Positions 61,201-64,000 of a stretch of DNA of 64,000 nucleotides are shown one piece after another (position 1 is the stretch's first letter; each line of letters begins with the position of its first letter). Below the pieces are notes generated by a model. It worked only from the letters and a program-made list of their open reading frames with translations, did no database searches and was not told the origin of the DNA. The translations under genes were made by a program, and so were the position numbers. The DNA comes from Marchantia polymorpha subsp. ruderalis (lineage: Eukaryota > Streptophyta > Marchantiopsida > Marchantiales > Marchantiaceae), in contig AP031351.1 of the NCBI GenBank assembly GCA_037833965.1, forward strand, positions 11,296,501 through 11,360,500. Direction: 5' to 3'.

Positions 61201-64000
61201 CTCTGTTCAAGAGCCTCCCAGAGCATGGTGCTGGATTAGGCAACACGAGTGAAGAAAATGGAATGCTTCCAGGTGAAGAGATTAATTCCAAATGGTTGGC
61301 TTTATTGACACTCGAGAAGGCGTGCCTTTCAACTGTGGTCCTTGAAGGTACACATTCTTATATAAGGTCGCAAAGCATCTATCTGGATTTGAGATATGGA
61401 TTATGCTTGAATTCAATTTACTGTAAGCATCTAACATTTAAAACCAGGCAGAGTCATTTGAATTAGATCAATGTAAGTACTGGAACTTCAACATAACATA
61501 CTTTTCATATTTGCACTAAGCACAATCTCCGGGTTTATGCAAGTGATAGAATTCTTCCCTTTGTCTTCGTAGTTGTCACAAGGTCGTATCATTCGTTTGT
61601 TTATCTTTTATTTTGTAGAGTAATGAAAATCGTGTTGCAGATAGCACAGCCGAAACTGTCAGAAAAGTTGGGGGCCAATTCAAGGAACGGTTAAGAGAAC
61701 TTGGAGGCCTGGATGCTGTATGTGAGCTTGCGGCCGGTTGCCTGGTGAATGTCACGGTGAGTAAAAGGGTGATTTATGAAGCTTCTTTCTTTGCAGTATC
61801 AGTCGTCGATCCTTAAGTTTGAACTTTTTTTCTGGTCTACCCATGGATTAGCTTCAAAATCGAATCGTATTTATTGAGTACGAATTCAGGTTTGAAGACT
61901 TTCTGTATCACAAAGTAATTATGACGAAGAATATATTGGTTGGTTTCCACAAATCCATCTATTTCTTTTTGAAAGGAGTGGGTTAATATCTCTTGATCAG
62001 TAACACCTTGCTGATATGATATTTTGGGCATCCATTTCTGATCAGTGCCCTCACCGGGAGTGTGAAGTAAACACACCTCCATAAATATAGTAGCAATTCA
62101 ACAAATTTCACGAATTCTGATAATTGGATGAGTCTGTTGGACATGTGCAGGAGGCCTTGAAATTGAAAGATGCGGAGACCTTGAAACATGTTGACCTCGT
62201 CGCTTTGGAGAGGAGTGAGAAATCGGGTGGTGTTGGTGTGCTTCTGAGGTGCTTGCGAGTGATGGAGAACGTGACTTTTCTTAGTGAGCAAAATCAGGTA
62301 GTTATTTCACTCGACGTTTATTTTTCTGAGTTTGTTTGGCTCAAAAAGATATCTAGAACTTTCTGCCCGAGCCTATCCGTAACCATTTGGTTTCATATCT
62401 CACCACGTGGAGGCAGAGCGATAGGATTGCCTAGTACTGTGGCGGTGAGCCTTAGGGCTCTTGATGAACATTGTCTTCTTTGCAGTCCTAACCAGATGGT
62501 TCTTGCTTTCACATTCATGAGCGTTCCAAAAAAACGTCTCTAAAACCTACGATGCTCTGTGTTATTATGTTTTCAGAAGCATTTGTTGGAGCTGAAGCTG
62601 CCTAAAGGGAAAGCTAATGAGGGAGAATCATTCATTGGGCTAACAATGAATGTCATCAACACTCTTTCAGGTGACTCTTTCTCGCTTTTTTCGTTTTCGG
62701 TTAAATTTTTTTGGACTAACTTTCTTGTACAGAAATGAGTATTTCTTCATTGATAAACAGCAGATGCACATAAAACTTGTTGTGACTACGTGTACCCTTT
62801 TTGGATACAGTTCAAGAATTTGTTTTAATCTCGAAAGCTAAGCGCGTGCTGCTACAAGTGACCATTTGATTTGTGGAAGTCCTTTGAAGCTATCTTAGGT
62901 GTTGTTTGTCCATGTTGAACAATGTCTTCATTTTCTTGTGATATTCAGTTTACTGATTCTTTCATTCTTTTGGCAAGCAGAACTATCTCAAAGGCAGAAA
63001 CAAACTCAGAACGTGGATCCTTCCTCATATCCACACTGCGATGGCAGTGGAATAGGAAAAGAGATTTCTCATTTATCTCAAAAGTCTGAAGGCATAGAGT
63101 CTTCTACTGTTTGCAAAGGTAAATTGAGCAAGAAAGCTGATTGAAAACGAAGATTATCCCTGATGTCCTTTTTACGAACAGTATCTACAATATGATGATA
63201 GTGTACATACTTCTGTACTTTTTTCCAGTAATTATATTTCCCATCCGGGGATGGATGCCAATGAAGTCAGCCTTGTATTCTTCTTCTCTGTAATTAGTTT
63301 TTCGCCGTCAAGGATAGATACCGATGAGTTCAGTCGTTTTCTGTTTTGACACACAATAAATACTGACTCCAATGTCTCGGGCCGAAAGTCGACCTGATCG
63401 TAGCCTCTATGTGAATTGTGCAATCACATGCAATTCACAAAAAAGTTAAGAGCGTAGTCTTCTATCATACTGTTCTTTGCTTCACCAGGGAATCAGCTAA
63501 TAAAGGCTTCCTTTATTAGAAGCTCCTTACTAGCCTCATCATTGGGAGTAGGTGCTTGCTTCCCTTTCTAACTTATGCGAGTTTTTTTGCAGGAAGCATG
63601 CAAACCCTTGATGCTGACCTCTGTGAAACTAAAGACACGCCTCCATGGCAGGAACATAAAGAAGACACACAACGATCTGAACCATCTGCTTTAGGCAAAA
63701 GTACCTCATCTGTGATTACCTTTCAGAGGCGCAAGTCGTTGAAGGCCCATTCGTCACTGCAGGTTTTGGATGATTCTGAAAAAAGTCAAGAAACGTCACT
63801 GTTATCAGTGGACTCTCTACTAGGAGAGCAGTCCCGAGAACCTCCAACTGTGGGGAGTGTTGACCGCAGCAGTGAGAAGGTATCAAAAATTTTTTACAAG
63901 CGGAAAGCATCACATGTGAAATCTGAACTTCATCATAAATCAACAAGCGGGACGGAAGAGGTTGAAATTTCAGTACAGTCTGACGTTGGCGTAGAGTCGA
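58256..64000 (+). CDS. WAPL: WAPL (wings apart-like) cohesin-release factor, 3' end beyond window
   Basis: WAPL removes cohesin from chromosomes by opening the ring together with PDS5. Exons that phase-match: 58256-58983, 60714-60813, 60993-61347, 61641-61756, 62151-62297, 62577-62670, 62981-63118 and 63593 to the window end. Protein begins MIVRTYQRRNR, the conserved plant WAPL start, followed by a Ser-rich disordered region. Then comes the conserved block TLMEAQESGEMMEHVDEANF, ALDGLKPEQPLRVQRASLTS, QRRLLRTQGMAKPLVDAIVA and the WAPL helical repeats (SCVRFLMKLLGT, SKWLALLTLEKACLSTVVLE, VRKVGGQFKERLRELGGLDA, LLRCLRVMENVTFLSEQN). Exons 7-8 encode a polar Ser-rich insert inside the domain, as in plant homologues. 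About 550 residues are visible; plant WAPL proteins are about 850-900, so the C-terminal part is missing because of the window edge, not truncation. Confidence 0.92.
59724..59747. repeat. 9-bp inverted repeat in WAPL intron 1
   Basis: atgtggtaa (59724-59732) and ttaccacat (59739-59747) flank a 6-nt loop. A short perfect hairpin; probably chance or a small foldback scrap. Confidence 0.5.
60484..60550. other. GC-rich hairpin-forming block in WAPL intron 1
   Basis: Inside the 1.7-kb AT-rich first intron is a block with agcccct (60507-60513) / aggggct (60519-60525), a 7-bp stem with a 5-nt loop, bordered by further short complementary pieces. It could be an intron-encoded small RNA or a transposon scrap. 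No snoRNA boxes or tRNA arms were recognised. Confidence 0.3.

Overview
The window is a nuclear plant sequence. Its genes have many GT-AG introns, and the proteins are of plant type: a HAK/KUP potassium transporter, a mitochondrial-type NDPK, a WAPL cohesin-release factor, a plant ribosomal-L1-domain protein and a full-size ABCG transporter. Compact gene islands sit in very AT-rich deserts, and the ABCG protein looks more like algal and oomycete members than seed-plant PDRs. I infer a non-seed land plant, most likely a moss or other bryophyte. The species is not proven.

Layout: 1-2.6 kb is an AT-rich desert. At 2.6-3.6 kb there is a 102-bp tandem repeat, followed by a decayed Ty1/copia element (about 3.7-5.0 kb, minus strand) and a set of old diverged repeats (5.3-5.8 kb). 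A small island at 6.0-8.1 kb carries one short acidic-tailed protein gene (minus). 8.1-11.2 kb is desert. The main island (11.4-43.4 kb) holds NDPK (+, 12196-15145, 7 exons), HAK/KUP K+ transporter (-, 20323-15937, 9 exons), an open frame encoding three 47-49-residue repeats (-, 21337-20630), a 16-kb full-size ABCG gene (+, 26247-42161, about 30 exons) and an intronless L1-domain gene (-, 43337-42579). 44-55.9 kb is desert. The last island opens with a GC-rich block (56.35-57.06 kb) and holds the 5' two thirds or less of a WAPL gene (+, from 58256, running off the end).

The exon models were built by hand: reading frame and phase were checked across each junction against known family motifs. 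The NDPK and HAK models close exactly in frame from start to stop, and the WAPL model stays in frame to the window edge. In the ABCG model two junctions stay unresolved (around 39.69-39.79 kb and 41.42-41.80 kb), and one possible extra exon (about 31.2 kb) is undecided.

The standout is the ABCG gene. Two exons (30428-30503 and 30750-30988), lying between the first ATP-binding domain and the first membrane domain, together encode what looks like a complete PDZ domain inside the transporter. The protein also has an N-terminal extension of about 220 residues. The genes do not form one obvious pathway; this is ordinary plant synteny of housekeeping and transport genes.
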